NCBI GenBank assembly: GCA_029946065.1
Contig: JAQSDU010000004.1
Span: forward strand, 223,201-287,200
Length of the DNA: 64,000 nucleotides
Direction of reading: 5' to 3'
Origin: Flavobacterium sp.
GTDB taxonomy: Bacteria > Bacteroidota > Bacteroidia > Flavobacteriales > Flavobacteriaceae
In this document: positions 16,653-26,800 of the stretch, one piece after another
Position numbering within the stretch: position 1 is the first letter of the stretch
Layout: each line of letters begins with the position of its first letter
Position numbers and translations under genes: made by a program
Notes under the pieces: generated by a model
Seen by the model: only the letters and a program-made list of their open reading frames with translations
What the model was told of the DNA's origin: nothing
Database searches by the model: none

Positions 16653-16682
16653 TTGGTCAGAATAAATTAAAAGGTAAATTTG
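16653..16682 (+). promoter_or_regulatory. Promoter of the trans-sulfuration gene (TTG-N19-TAAATTTG)
   Basis: TTG at 16653-16655, a 19-base spacer and TAAATTTG at 16675-16682 give a near-ideal Bacteroidetes promoter. The start codon is 92 bases further on, across a palindromic repeat. Confidence 0.6.
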
Positions 16683-16696
16683 TCCTAAAAATAATA

Positions 16697-16767
16697 GGTG
16701 TTGGGTATTAGGTACTGGGTATTGGTGTATTCCAAGTCCAAAACCCAAAACCCAAAACCAAAACCCT
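16697..16767. repeat. GGTGTTGGGT-type palindromic repeat, copy 1
   Basis: A left arm of GGTGTTGGGTATTAGG and GGGTATTGG motifs is followed by a right arm of CCAAAACCCAAAACCC motifs, able to fold as a long imperfect hairpin in the leader of the trans-sulfuration gene. A related copy lies at 22925-22983. Confidence 0.6.
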
Positions 16768-16774
16768 TTTAAAA

Positions 16775-17917
16775 ATGAAATTCAACACAAAAGTCATACA
16801 TGGCGGACAGCACCACGATCCTTCAACGGGAGCTGTCATGCCGCCGGTTTACCAAACTTCGACCTTTTTGCAAACCAGCCCAGGAAAACCGGTTGGCGAT
16901 TATGAATATAGCCGTGCTGGAAATCCAACCAGAACAGCACTTGAAAATGCTTTGGCGAGTATAGAAAACGGTACACGCGGACTCGCATTCTCCTCTGGAT
17001 TGGCGGCGACAGATTGCTTATTGCGCTCTTTTAAAGCCGGCGACGAAATCATTGCAATGGACGATTTATATGGCGGAACATACAGAATGTTTACAAGGAT
17101 TTATAAAGATTCCGGCATCAAATTTCATTTTGTGGATATGAATGATCTGGAGAAATTCCAGTCGCTTATCAACGAAAAAACAAAGCTTGTTTGGGTAGAA
17201 ACACCTACAAATCCGTTGATGAAACTGGCCGATATCGAAGCGATTTCCAAAATTACAAAAGCAAAGAAAATCCTTTTTGCGGTTGACAATACTTTTGCGA
17301 CGCCTTATTTGCAAAAACCGTTGGATTTAGGGGCTGATGTTGTGATGCATTCGGCTACAAAATATTTAGGTGGCCATTCTGATGTTATTGCTGGTGCTTT
17401 GATTGTTCGTGATGAATCGTTGGGCGAACAATTGCACTTTCAACAGTTTGCAACGGGCGCAACACTCGGGCCAATGGATTCGTTTTTGGTATTGCGTGGC
17501 ATCAAAACTTTACACCTTCGGGTGCAACGTCATTGCGAAAATGGCGAAAAAGTAGCCGAATTCCTGAACAATCATTCGAAAATAAAAACCGTTTTTTATC
17601 CGGGATTGCAAAGTCATCCGTTTCATGAAATTGCCAAGAAACAGATGAAAGGTTTCGGCGGAATGGTGTCTTTCACGTTCGCTTCCGGGAAAAAAGAAGA
17701 TGCGATTGCATTTCTTGAAAAATTGACTGTTTTTACTTTAGCAGAATCACTCGGCGGTGTAGAATCGCTAGCGAATCATCCTGCATTGATGACTCATGCT
17801 TCGATTCCGGAAGAAAAAAGAAAGGAAATTGGCATTACCGATGATTTGGTTAGATTGAGCGTTGGTGTTGAAGATATTGAAGACTTACTTGCTGATATTA
17901 AGCAGGCATTGGCTTAA
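16775..17917 (+). CDS. metB: Cystathionine gamma-synthase / gamma-lyase family PLP enzyme
   Basis: A 380-residue Cys/Met-metabolism PLP enzyme. It begins MKFNTKVIHGGQHHDPSTGAV. It carries YEYSRAGNPTRTALE near 49-63, SSGLAAT near 76-82 for cofactor phosphate binding, DNTFATPYLQKP near 171, and the Schiff-base lysine in SATKYLGGHSD near 196. Members make cystathionine from an activated homoserine ester or cleave it. Synthase and lyase are hard to separate by eye, so the symbol is tentative. It has its own promoter and a terminator follows at 17944-17979. Confidence 0.88.
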   Translation: MKFNTKVIHGGQHHDPSTGAVMPPVYQTSTFLQTSPGKPVGDYEYSRAGNPTRTALENALASIENGTRGLAFSSGLAATDCLLRSFKAGDEIIAMDDLYGGTYRMFTRIYKDSGIKFHFVDMNDLEKFQSLINEKTKLVWVETPTNPLMKLADIEAISKITKAKKILFAVDNTFATPYLQKPLDLGADVVMHSATKYLGGHSDVIAGALIVRDESLGEQLHFQQFATGATLGPMDSFLVLRGIKTLHLRVQRHCENGEKVAEFLNNHSKIKTVFYPGLQSHPFHEIAKKQMKGFGGMVSFTFASGKKEDAIAFLEKLTVFTLAESLGGVESLANHPALMTHASIPEEKRKEIGITDDLVRLSVGVEDIEDLLADIKQALA

Positions 17918-17943
17918 AAGGGTATGACAATGTGAAAACAAAA

Positions 17944-17979
17944 CTAAAAATCCCGACTCAAACGAGTTGGGATTTTTAG
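17944..17979. terminator. Bidirectional terminator between convergent genes
   Basis: CTAAAAATCCCGACTC / AAAC / GAGTTGGGATTTTTAG. The stem with A-run and T-run arms serves both the plus-strand trans-sulfuration gene and the minus-strand gene ending at 18002. Confidence 0.88.
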
Positions 17980-18001
17980 TTATATCAAAAATGTAAGATT
18001 C

Positions 18002-18811
18002 CTACTGCAAATAATAAATATAACCTACATTAAACCAAACGATCCAGTCGTTGGCGCGGTTTTCAAGGTAAATGTCTGGATTTGGATTCAATCCGTCAAC
18101 CCAGTTGGAAAAATAATACTGCCATCTCAAATCCACAAGTAAATCAGACAATGGTGCTAGTTTATATCGTGTTCCAACACTTCCAACAATTGACCATACA
18201 TTGCCACTTTCAGTAGAATAGCCATGTGGACGTCCGTCTGAAGGGGCAAGATATTTTGGAAAAGTTGTTTGCGGAATACCCAGTGGACCCAATTCAGAAG
18301 ACGCTGTTGGAATAAAGTGGCTGTATTGTCCGCCTAAACTTACATAAGGACCAAAACTACCAATAGTAGCCGTAAAATCGCGAATGCTCCACGGGAAAAA
18401 TTCAAGTTGTACACCAGCATTGAAAACAGTTGCAGAACCACGCATCGCACGCAATTGCTGAACACCTAGAGAATTACTATTTTTATCTACCCACCTTCCA
18501 AAATGTTTTAATTCTGTCTTGTTCATCGAAAGTTCGGTACGAAACTTAAAGTGGTCATTGAAATACGTTTCAGGCGTATAACAATTACATACTGCCGTAT
18601 AGGAGAAGTTGAGGTAATGAACAATACCAATGCCATAACCCGTATTTCCTGCATTGGTTTTAAGGTCGTGTCGCTCGCCATAATCAGACTGGAAAGCCAC
18701 AGGTCCGGCAATTAATCCGACTTCATGTGAAAAACCGCCGGAAAATTGAGCAGTAACGGTATTGGAGAAGCCCAATACGAAAAGAAATACAATAAGGGCA
18801 TTTTTAAGCAT
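18002..18811 (-). CDS. Secreted outer-membrane-like protein of the THC0290_0291 family
   Basis: A 269-residue exported protein. The start at 18811 puts MLK and a hydrophobic stretch directly before the cleavage site VTAQ. It continues FSHEVGLIAGPVAFQSDYG and NTGYGIGIVHYLNF, as in a family restricted to flavobacteria, and ends in an aromatic residue pattern (VGYIYYLQ) typical of outer-membrane beta-barrels. Its function is unknown. The family name is from memory of similar proteins and is less certain than the envelope location. Confidence 0.75.
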   Translation of the reverse strand: MLKNALIVFLFVLGFSNTVTAQFSGGFSHEVGLIAGPVAFQSDYGERHDLKTNAGNTGYGIGIVHYLNFSYTAVCNCYTPETYFNDHFKFRTELSMNKTELKHFGRWVDKNSNSLGVQQLRAMRGSATVFNAGVQLEFFPWSIRDFTATIGSFGPYVSLGGQYSHFIPTASSELGPLGIPQTTFPKYLAPSDGRPHGYSTESGNVWSIVGSVGTRYKLAPLSDLLVDLRWQYYFSNWVDGLNPNPDIYLENRANDWIVWFNVGYIYYLQ

Positions 18812-19021
18812 TACTGAGGCTGTAAAGTTCAAATCCTGACAAAGATATAAAAACATCATTCACTTGTAAAATAAAATAATAAATACTTATTTAAGTACGA
18901 AAATAATAACACATTGGTTTAAAAACATAGATTATACACACTTATTCTCAATTTTCCTTACAAAAAAGATAATTCTGTTGAGGATAAGTAAAAATTTCCT
19001 ACTTGTAATTTCTATATTATG

Positions 19022-19029
19022 TACATTTG
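19022..19029 (+). promoter_or_regulatory. -7 promoter box of gdhA
   Basis: TACATTTG with TTG at 19003-19005, 16 bases upstream. A perfect palindrome lies just downstream at 19041-19052. Confidence 0.55.
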
Positions 19030-19040
19030 TACTATCAAAC

Positions 19041-19052
19041 GAAAACGTTTTC
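19041..19052. promoter_or_regulatory. Palindromic operator candidate GAAAACGTTTTC in the gdhA leader
   Basis: A perfect 12-base palindrome placed 11 bases after the -7 box, roughly at the transcription start. A partial second copy (AAAACGTTTA) lies at 19055-19064. A repressor there could block initiation. It resembles LacI-family operators; no regulator gene is nearby. Confidence 0.4.
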
Positions 19053-19077
19053 TTAAAACGTTTATAACTTAATAATC

Positions 19078-20421
19078 ATGTCAAATAGTATTCAATCTTT
19101 TGTTGAAGCAGTTGCAAAAAGAAATGCAAATGAGCCTGAATTCATGCAGGCTGTACACGAAGTTGCTGAAACAGTAATTCCGTTCATCGAAGAAAATAAA
19201 AAATACCAGAACAAAATGTTACTGGAAAGAATGGTAGAGGCCGAACGCATTATCACTTTTCGTGTAGTCTGGATAGACGATGCCGGAAATACACAAGTGA
19301 ACCGCGGTTACCGTATCCAGATGAACTCTGCGATTGGACCATACAAAGGCGGTATCCGTTTTCATCCATCGGTAAATCTTTCTATTTTGAAATTCCTTGC
19401 CTTCGAGCAGACTTTCAAAAATTCCCTTACGACTTTGCCAATGGGCGGCGGTAAAGGTGGTGCAGATTTTGACCCGAAAGGAAAATCAGATATTGAAGTA
19501 ATGCGTTTTTGTCAGGCTTTTATGACGGAATTATCAAAGCACATCGGTGCTGATACTGACGTTCCTGCGGGAGATATCGGTGTTGGAGGAAGAGAAGTGG
19601 GTTATATGTTCGGTCAATACAAAAGACTCCGCAATGAATTTACCGGCGTTTTGACCGGAAAAGGTATTTCTTTTGGAGGTTCGTTGATCCGTCCGGAAGC
19701 AACAGGTTATGGTGATGTTTATTTCGCACAATCGATGTTGGGTACCAAAGGCGACAGCTTTACTGGAAAAATTGTTGCAATCTCAGGTTCTGGAAACGTT
19801 GCGCAATATGCTGCAGAAAAAGCAACACAATTGGGTGGAAAAGTAGTTACAATGTCTGATTCTGCCGGTTATATTTATGACGCAGAAGGTATCAATGCTG
19901 AGAAATTAGCGCATGTAATGGACATCAAAAATGAACAAAGAGGCCGTATCAGCGATTATTTGAACAAATATCCAAACGCAAAATATGTAGCGGGAAAACG
20001 TCCGTGGGAAGTAAAATGCGATGTCGCTTTGCCATGTGCAACACAAAACGAATTAAACGAAGACGAAGCCAAAATGCTTGTTGCCAACGGTTGTATCTGT
20101 GTAGCTGAAGGCGCTAATATGCCATCGACTCCGGAAGCGGTAACCGTTTTCCAAAAAGCGAAAATATTATTCGCTCCTGGGAAAGCTTCTAACGCAGGTG
20201 GTGTAGCCACTTCTGGTCTCGAAATGTCGCAAAACTCACTTCGTTTGAGCTGGACTTCGGAAGAAGTTGACGAAAGATTAAAAAATATTATGCTCGCTAT
20301 TCACGCTTCTTGTGTGAAATACGGCGCAGATGCCAACGGTCATGTTGATTACGTAAAAGGAGCAAATATCGCCGGTTTCGTAAAAGTAGCCGATGCAATG
20401 TTGGCTCAGGGAGTGGTTTAA
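19078..20421 (+). CDS. gdhA: NADP-type glutamate dehydrogenase
   Basis: A 447-residue hexameric-type GDH that interconverts 2-oxoglutarate plus ammonia and glutamate. It carries the substrate-binding GPYKGGIRFHPSVNLS block near 87-102, the catalytic lysine in PMGGGKGGADFDP near 121-133, and the Rossmann motif ISGSGNVAQYAAEKA near 237-251. The length equals that of E. coli GdhA, the NADP-linked assimilatory form; cofactor choice is inferred from that resemblance. It is monocistronic, with a terminator at 20482-20508. Confidence 0.95.
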   Translation: MSNSIQSFVEAVAKRNANEPEFMQAVHEVAETVIPFIEENKKYQNKMLLERMVEAERIITFRVVWIDDAGNTQVNRGYRIQMNSAIGPYKGGIRFHPSVNLSILKFLAFEQTFKNSLTTLPMGGGKGGADFDPKGKSDIEVMRFCQAFMTELSKHIGADTDVPAGDIGVGGREVGYMFGQYKRLRNEFTGVLTGKGISFGGSLIRPEATGYGDVYFAQSMLGTKGDSFTGKIVAISGSGNVAQYAAEKATQLGGKVVTMSDSAGYIYDAEGINAEKLAHVMDIKNEQRGRISDYLNKYPNAKYVAGKRPWEVKCDVALPCATQNELNEDEAKMLVANGCICVAEGANMPSTPEAVTVFQKAKILFAPGKASNAGGVATSGLEMSQNSLRLSWTSEEVDERLKNIMLAIHASCVKYGADANGHVDYVKGANIAGFVKVADAMLAQGVV

Positions 20422-20430
20422 AAGTCCCTG

Positions 20431-20465
20431 AGTAGCTGAGACGCTTCGCTCCTAAGTCCCTGAGT
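20431..20465. repeat. Short direct repeat AAGTCCCTGAG
   Basis: AAGTCCCTGAG occurs at about 20431 and again at about 20455, and related ACTCAGGCACTCAGGCAC text lies at about 20536-20553 in the opposite sense. It brackets the gdhA terminator. Confidence 0.5.
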
Positions 20466-20481
20466 TTATCAGTTTGTGTAT

Positions 20482-20508
20482 AAAAAATCCGCTTTAAGCG
20501 GATTTTTT
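20482..20508 (+). terminator. Terminator of gdhA
   Basis: AAAAAATCCGCTTTAAGCGGATTTTTT: a compact perfect stem (ATCCGC/GCGGAT) within A and T runs. Confidence 0.88.
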
Positions 20509-20599
20509 GTTTTGTGTAATATAATTCTGCTTATACTCAGGCACTCAGGCACTTTTTTCCCATACCAAAATATGAAATCGCATTTAATAGCGTTTGATG

Positions 20600-20607
20600 T
20601 ATATTTG
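20600..20607 (+). promoter_or_regulatory. -7 promoter box of porZ
   Basis: TATATTTG followed by TAC, 21 bases before the chosen ATG at 20629. It supports that start over the longer upstream ORF. Confidence 0.5.
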
Positions 20608-20628
20608 TACTTCAATTTTTATCTAAAA

Positions 20629-22926
20629 ATGAGAAATTACTGGCTGTTTATTATCCTGATGGGATGCTTTCAAACCGGCTTTGCCCAAAACAACGTGCTT
20701 TGGAAAGGCTACTTTTCATACAACGAAATCAAAGACGTTTCTGCTGCACCAACGAAATTTTTTGCGGCATCGGAAAATGCTTTATTTTCAAGGAATATAG
20801 CAACCAGCTCCGTGAAAACGGTCAATACAATCGACGGACTTCCCAGCCAGACGATTTCTTCCATTTATTACAGCAGTACCTTCAATAAAACATTGGTCGG
20901 CTATGAAAATGGATTGATGGTTGTCATTAACGAAAACGACGGATCCATTCTGAAAGTGGTTGACATCATCAACAAACAATTGCCGCCAAATATCAAAAAA
21001 ATCAACCATTTCCTTGAAAGTGAAGGCATTGTTTACATTTCTTGCGATTTCGGAATCGTACAATACAACCTTGCAACACTACAATTTGGAGATACCTATT
21101 TTATTGGTAGCGGAATCGCGGAAATCGTAATCAACCAAACGGCTGTTTATAACGGCTATATTTATGCTTCATCCCCAACCGAAGGTATTAAACGAGGCAA
21201 TCTTACGAATCCGAATCTTATTGATGCCGATCAATGGGAACAAGTTGCTTCTGGTGGTTGGAATGGCATTACGGCATTTGCCAACGAACTTTATGTGGTG
21301 AACAGCAGCAATAGTAACCTGAATAAATTCAACGGAAGCAGTTTTAATGACTACATTCCGCTTAACAATCAGGTGATGGACCTCAGGTCAGATTCAGATT
21401 ATTTGGTCGCTACTACACTAACTTCGGTTTTTGTTTACAACGATCAATTTAACCCAGTCCAGATTAATGCCAATCAAATACCCAATATAACAGATACTTT
21501 TACTTGTGCAACCGTTGTTGGAAACAATATTTATATCGGCACGAAAGAACATGGCGTAATCACTACGTCATTACAAACGCCAGGGACTTTTCAATTTATC
21601 AGCCCTGATGGCCCCTACCGAAATGCCATTTTTGCCATCAATGCGACAACGCCTACACTTTGGGCAGTTTATGGCGGATATTCACAAGACTACAATCCTT
21701 ATGGTTACAATTCCGGTACGCCTAATGCCTATCCAATTAGTAAATTTGCTCAAGAACAGTGGACAGATATTCCATATTCTGACTTGCTTGGTGCGAAAGC
21801 ATTGGTACATATCACCATTAATCCAGCTAACGAGAATCAATTGTATATAAGTTCTTTTTTTTCAGGACTATTGAAAGTCGAAAATGATGAGGCAACAGTA
21901 CTTTATAATGAAACAAATAGTGCATTGGAATCATTGATAGTACCTGAAGATCTAAATTACAAGGATATAAGAGTTAACGGAACGGCCTTTGACAAATCAG
22001 GAAATCTATGGGTTACCGACAGCCGGATTGTAAAAGGATTAAATGTCTTGAAATCAAGCAATCAATGGCAATCGTTTTCTATGGAAAATATACTTGATGT
22101 GCCGGAAGACAATAGCTTTAACCGAATGGTTGTTGATAAAAATGGCACTAAATGGATGTCAACTTTCAGAGATGGCGTTGTGGGATATAATGATGTCTTC
22201 AAGAAAATTGTTTCCGGAACAGAAAACGGCTTATTGCCCATTTATGATGTAAGAGCACTAGCAATTGACAACCGCAACCAACTCTGGATTGGCACCACAC
22301 AAGGATTGAGAGTGCTATCAAGCGTTGATTCATTTTTAGGGGAACAGGACATGAAAGTGTATCCAATTATTTTTGTCGATGAAGGAGGTGTGGCCCAAGA
22401 ACTCTTAAACGATCAGTTCATTACCGATATCGCCGTCGATGGCGCTAATACCAAATGGATCGCAACTGCCGAAGCCGGTGTTTTTCATGTTTCTGCCAAC
22501 GGACAAGAAACATTGCATCGTTTTACAGCCGCCAATTCACCCTTGCCAAGTGATGCTGTTAATGATATCGATATTAATCCCATTACTGGCGAAGTGTTTT
22601 TTGCCACTACCAAAGGAATGGTTTCTTTTAAAGGTACGTCAACAAACGGTAGCGACGACCTGAATAGTGTATTGGTTTATCCAAATCCGGTGAGACCAGA
22701 GTTTTCCGGAACCGTAAAAATCGCTAATCTTATCGACAAAGCCACGATTAAAATTACTGACATCGAGGGCAATTTGGTTTATGAAGTAATTGCCGAAGGT
22801 GGCACTGTAGAATGGGACACCACAGCATTCGGAAAATACCGCGTCGCTTCGGGCGTTTATATGATTTTTATTTCTTCGGACGACGGATTGCTTACGAAAG
22901 TTAAGAAAGTAATGATTATTCGTTAG
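20629..22926 (+). CDS. porZ: PorZ-like T9SS attachment-complex protein
   Basis: A 765-residue exported protein. The signal peptide ends near TGFAQ (about 22). Two beta-propeller-like regions follow, with short repeats such as PSQTISSIYYSSTFNKTLVG, GNLWVTD and NQLWIGTTQGLRVL. The C-terminal about 85 residues are a T9SS type A sorting domain (VYPNPVRPEF to KKVMIIR). This matches PorZ, which in Porphyromonas supplies anionic LPS to the T9SS sortase complex on the cell surface; a flavobacterial role is inferred. The ATG at 20629 fits the signal peptide. recO follows 59 bp later, a gene order common in this group. Confidence 0.82.
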   Translation: MRNYWLFIILMGCFQTGFAQNNVLWKGYFSYNEIKDVSAAPTKFFAASENALFSRNIATSSVKTVNTIDGLPSQTISSIYYSSTFNKTLVGYENGLMVVINENDGSILKVVDIINKQLPPNIKKINHFLESEGIVYISCDFGIVQYNLATLQFGDTYFIGSGIAEIVINQTAVYNGYIYASSPTEGIKRGNLTNPNLIDADQWEQVASGGWNGITAFANELYVVNSSNSNLNKFNGSSFNDYIPLNNQVMDLRSDSDYLVATTLTSVFVYNDQFNPVQINANQIPNITDTFTCATVVGNNIYIGTKEHGVITTSLQTPGTFQFISPDGPYRNAIFAINATTPTLWAVYGGYSQDYNPYGYNSGTPNAYPISKFAQEQWTDIPYSDLLGAKALVHITINPANENQLYISSFFSGLLKVENDEATVLYNETNSALESLIVPEDLNYKDIRVNGTAFDKSGNLWVTDSRIVKGLNVLKSSNQWQSFSMENILDVPEDNSFNRMVVDKNGTKWMSTFRDGVVGYNDVFKKIVSGTENGLLPIYDVRALAIDNRNQLWIGTTQGLRVLSSVDSFLGEQDMKVYPIIFVDEGGVAQELLNDQFITDIAVDGANTKWIATAEAGVFHVSANGQETLHRFTAANSPLPSDAVNDIDINPITGEVFFATTKGMVSFKGTSTNGSDDLNSVLVYPNPVRPEFSGTVKIANLIDKATIKITDIEGNLVYEVIAEGGTVEWDTTAFGKYRVASGVYMIFISSDDGLLTKVKKVMIIR

Positions 22927-22983
22927 GTGTTGGGTTTTAGGTTTTGGTGCCTGCCCAACCCCAATACCCAATATCCAACGCCT
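22925..22983. repeat. GGTGTTGGGT-type palindromic repeat, copy 2
   Basis: AGGTGTTGGGTTTTAGG at the left and CCCAATACCCAATATCCAACGCC at the right pair as a hairpin between porZ and recO. It is related to the copy at 16697-16767. Confidence 0.6.
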
Positions 22984-22985
22984 AC

Positions 22986-23699
22986 ATGAACATAAAAACC
23001 CGCGCCATCGTCCTCTCTGCACTAAAATATCAGGAAAAAAGCCTGATTGTAAAGTGCTTTACCGAATCCGACGGATTAAAATCTTATTTTGTCCGCGATG
23101 CATTTTCTTCACGGAAAACCAGCCAGAAAAACGCCTATTTTCAACCGCTTACCATTCTGGAAATAGAAGCCGTACACAAAAATAAAGGCACACTCGAATA
23201 TTTCAAGGAAATCAAAATCAGCGCACCTTTTCATTCTATTCACGCAGATATTGTCAAAAGCACTATTGTGATGTTTATTTCAGAAATCCTGCACCATTCC
23301 ATCCACGAAGAAGAAAAAAATGAGCATCTTTTTGCCTTTCTTGAAACAGCACTCACATGGCTCGACAACCACGATCGTATCGCCGATTTTCACTTGATTT
23401 TATTGCTCGAAACCACCAAATATTTAGGCTTTTATCCCGATGTCTCGGAAATAAACCAACCGTATTTCGAAATGACCGAAGGTATTTTTTCTGCATTTAA
23501 TGCCATCAGTTCCTTGTCTGAATCAGAAAGTGATTTATTAAAAAAATTGATTGGATTAAAATTTAGCGACGACCACAAACTTTTCAGTAACGCCCAACGC
23601 CAGCAGCTTTTAAAGATCCTGATTGACTATTATGCGTTTCACCTTGATGGTTTTAAAAGACCAAAATCACTCGAAGTTTTAAAAGATGTTTTTTCGTGA
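22986..23699 (+). CDS. recO: DNA repair protein RecO
   Basis: A 237-residue RecO that helps load RecA onto SSB-coated DNA in gap repair. It starts MNIKTRAIVLSALKYQEKSLIVKCFT, the N-terminal OB-fold typical of the family, then has the helical part with HLILLLETTKYLGFYPD near 137-153. It ends with the short tail LDGFKRPKSLEVLKDVF. The ATG at 22986 is chosen over an in-frame start inside the repeat. The Cys4 zinc motif of some RecO proteins is absent, as in other Bacteroidetes members. Confidence 0.9.
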   Translation: MNIKTRAIVLSALKYQEKSLIVKCFTESDGLKSYFVRDAFSSRKTSQKNAYFQPLTILEIEAVHKNKGTLEYFKEIKISAPFHSIHADIVKSTIVMFISEILHHSIHEEEKNEHLFAFLETALTWLDNHDRIADFHLILLLETTKYLGFYPDVSEINQPYFEMTEGIFSAFNAISSLSESESDLLKKLIGLKFSDDHKLFSNAQRQQLLKILIDYYAFHLDGFKRPKSLEVLKDVFS

Positions 23700-23723
23700 T
23701 TTTTTAGGCGTGACCACAAGGGT

Positions 23724-23820
23724 CGGGCTTTACACAATATCTTTTTTACCGGAAAATCTTCAATTAACATAAAAAATAGCTTGGTAAAAAAGGATATTTG
23801 TTGCAATCCCTCACGCAACC
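23724..23820. repeat. Dispersed palindromic repeat, degenerate copy C
   Basis: Starts with CGGGCTTTACAC. It holds AATATCTTTTTTACC (23736-23750) paired with GGTAAAAAAGGATATT (23783-23798) and ends with GCAATCCCTCACGCAACC. The layout (CGGGCT, TATCTTTTT, AAAAAGGAT, ATCC) parallels copies A (10850-10925) and B (42495-42579). Confidence 0.55.
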
Positions 23821-23897
23821 TCAGGAAAACTCGACGAATCTGCTTCCAAAAAAATAAAATTCCTTACTTTCGCAAATTGATTTTAGAAAACAACAAA

Positions 23898-26800
23898 ATG
23901 AGTACCCGATTTACTGAATATAAAGGACTTGACCTACCAACTGTAGCGTCCGAAGTGCTTGATTTCTGGAAAAAAGAAAACATCTTCGAAAAGAGCGTCA
24001 CCACCCGCGAAGGACAACAACCTTACGTGTTTTTTGAAGGTCCGCCATCTGCCAACGGACTGCCTGGCATCCACCACGTTATGGCACGTGCGATTAAAGA
24101 TATTTTCTGCCGCTACAAAACACAAAAAGGCTTTCAGGTAAAACGAAAAGCCGGCTGGGATACGCACGGGCTTCCGGTAGAACTCGGTACCGAAAAAGAA
24201 CTCGGTATCACCAAGGAAGACATCGGCAAAACCATTTCGATAGAAGAATACAACGAAGCGTGTAAACGCACCGTCATGCGCTACACCCACGTGTGGAACG
24301 ACCTGACCGAAAAAATGGGTTATTGGGTGGACATGGAAGACCCTTATGTCACCTATAAATCCAAATACATGGAAAGCGTTTGGTGGCTGTTAAAACAGAT
24401 TTACGACAAAGGATTGATGTACAAAGGCTACACCATCCAGCCCTATTCGCCAAAAGCCGGAACCGGATTGTCTTCGCACGAAGTCAACCAACCCGGCAGT
24501 TACCGTGATGTAACGGATACGACCATTGTCGCGCAATTCAAGACTTTACGAGATACTTTGCCATCCTTTTTGCAGGGATTCGGCGACATTTATATTTTGG
24601 CATGGACGACCACACCATGGACATTACCTTCGAATACGGCTTTGACCGTCGGACCGAAAATAGATTATGTCTTGGTGAAAACCTTCAATCAATATACTTT
24701 CGAGCTTGTGAATGTTGTTTTGGCGAGAAACCTCGTCGGAAAACAATTCGGGAAAGGATTTTTTGAAAGTAAGGAAATAGCAGATTTTGATAATTTTAAA
24801 TCAGGAGACAAGAATATTCCTTTCCAAATTCTTGCCGAATGCAAAGGCATCGATTTATTGGAAATTAGATATGAGCAATTATTACCATTCACACTTCCAT
24901 ACCAAAATCCTGAAAATGCTTTCCGCATAATCGCTGGAGATTTTGTAACCACAGAAGACGGAACGGGCATCGTACATACCGCACCGACATTTGGCGCAGA
25001 TGATGCGAAAGTAGCCAAAGAAGCCATTCCGGAAGTGCCGCCAATGTTAGTGTTGGACGAAAACGGAACACCAATTCCACTAGTTGACTTACAAGGGAAA
25101 TTTACTTCCCACGTAGGCGAATACGCAGGGAAATATGTCAAGAATGAATATTATGAAGCCGGAACAGCACCTGAACGGTCGATTGACGTTGAAATCGCCA
25201 TCCGTTTAAAAGAAGAAAATCGTGCCTTTAAAGTAGAAAAATACGTCCACAGTTATCCGCACAGTTGGAGAACCGACGAGCCATTGTTGTATTATCCGTT
25301 AGATTCTTGGTTCATCAAAATCACCGATGTGCGTGATAGAATGTTCGATTTGAACGACACCATCAACTGGAAACCAAAAGCCACAGGCGAAGGTCGTTTC
25401 GGGAATTGGCTCAAAAATGCTAACGATTGGAATCTTTCCCGTTCAAGATATTGGGGTATTCCATTGCCCATCTGGCGCACTGCCGACAAACAAGAAGAAA
25501 TTCTGATTGGTTCCGTAGCCGAATTATACGACGAAATCGAAAAATCAATCGCCGCTGGCATCCAAAAGGAAAATCCGTTCAAAGGCTTTGAAATAGGAAA
25601 TATGTCGGAAGCCAATTACGATTTGGTCGATTTGCACAAAAATGTCGTGGATGCCATTGTTTTGGTTTCGCCATCCGGAAAACCAATGGAACGCGAAAGC
25701 GACTTGATTGACGTTTGGTTCGATTCAGGCGCAATGCCTTATGCACAATGGCATTATCCATTTGAAAACAAAGATAAAATCGACGAAAACAAAGATTTTC
25801 CAGCCGATTTTATCGCCGAAGGCGTAGACCAAACACGCGGTTGGTTTTATACTTTGCACGCAATAAGTACTTTAGTTTTTGATAAAATCGCCTATAAAAA
25901 CGTCGTTTCAAACGGATTGGTTTTAGACAAGAACGGACAGAAAATGTCAAAACGACTTGGTAACGCTACCGATCCTTTCGAAACCATTGCAGAATATGGC
26001 CCAGATGCGACGCGTTGGTACATGATCTCTAACGCAAATCCGTGGGACAATTTAAAATTTGATATTGAAGGTATTGCTGAAGTTAGAAGGAAATTCTTTG
26101 GGACTTTATACAACACTTATTCGTTCTTTTCGTTGTATGCCAATATCGATGGATTCACCTACGCTGAAGCAGAAATTCCGGTAAGCGAAAGACCCGAAAT
26201 CGACCAATGGATCATTTCTGAATTGCATACATTAATAAAAGACGTCGATGGTTTCTATGCCGATTACGAGCCAACAAAAGCAACTCGCGCCATTTCTGAT
26301 TTCGTTCAGGAAAACCTGAGCAATTGGTATGTGCGTTTGTGCCGCCGCCGTTTCTGGAAAGGTGAATATGCGCAAGACAAGATTGCGGCTTATCAAACGC
26401 TTTATACGTGCTTGATTACAGTAGCGAAATTGAGCGCTCCGGTAGCGCCGTTCTTTATGGACAAGCTTTACCGTGATTTAACACAAGCTACACATTCGGA
26501 AGCATTTGCCTCCGTACATTTGGCGCAGTTTCCGGCATACGTTGAAAACTTTGTTAATAAATCGCTTGAGAGTAAAATGCAAAAAGCACAGACCATTTCG
26601 TCACTCGTTTTATCACTCAGAAAGAAGGAAATGATCAAGGTGCGCCAACCTTTACAAAAGGTAATGATTCCAGTACTTGACGACAACCAAAGGGCTGAAA
26701 TTGAGGCGATTTCCGACCTAATAAAAGCCGAAGTTAACGTTAAAGAAGTAACGATTTTAGACGATGCGTCAGGTGTTTTAGTAAAACAAATTAAGCCAAA

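Noticed and set aside
16613..16774. SAM-type riboswitch before the trans-sulfuration gene
   Set aside because: The leader is occupied by the GGTGTTGGGT palindrome. I see no conserved SAM aptamer core or anti-terminator pair.
23781..23897. N-terminal extension of ileS
   Set aside because: It is made of the palindromic repeat copy C and has no similarity to synthetase N-termini.
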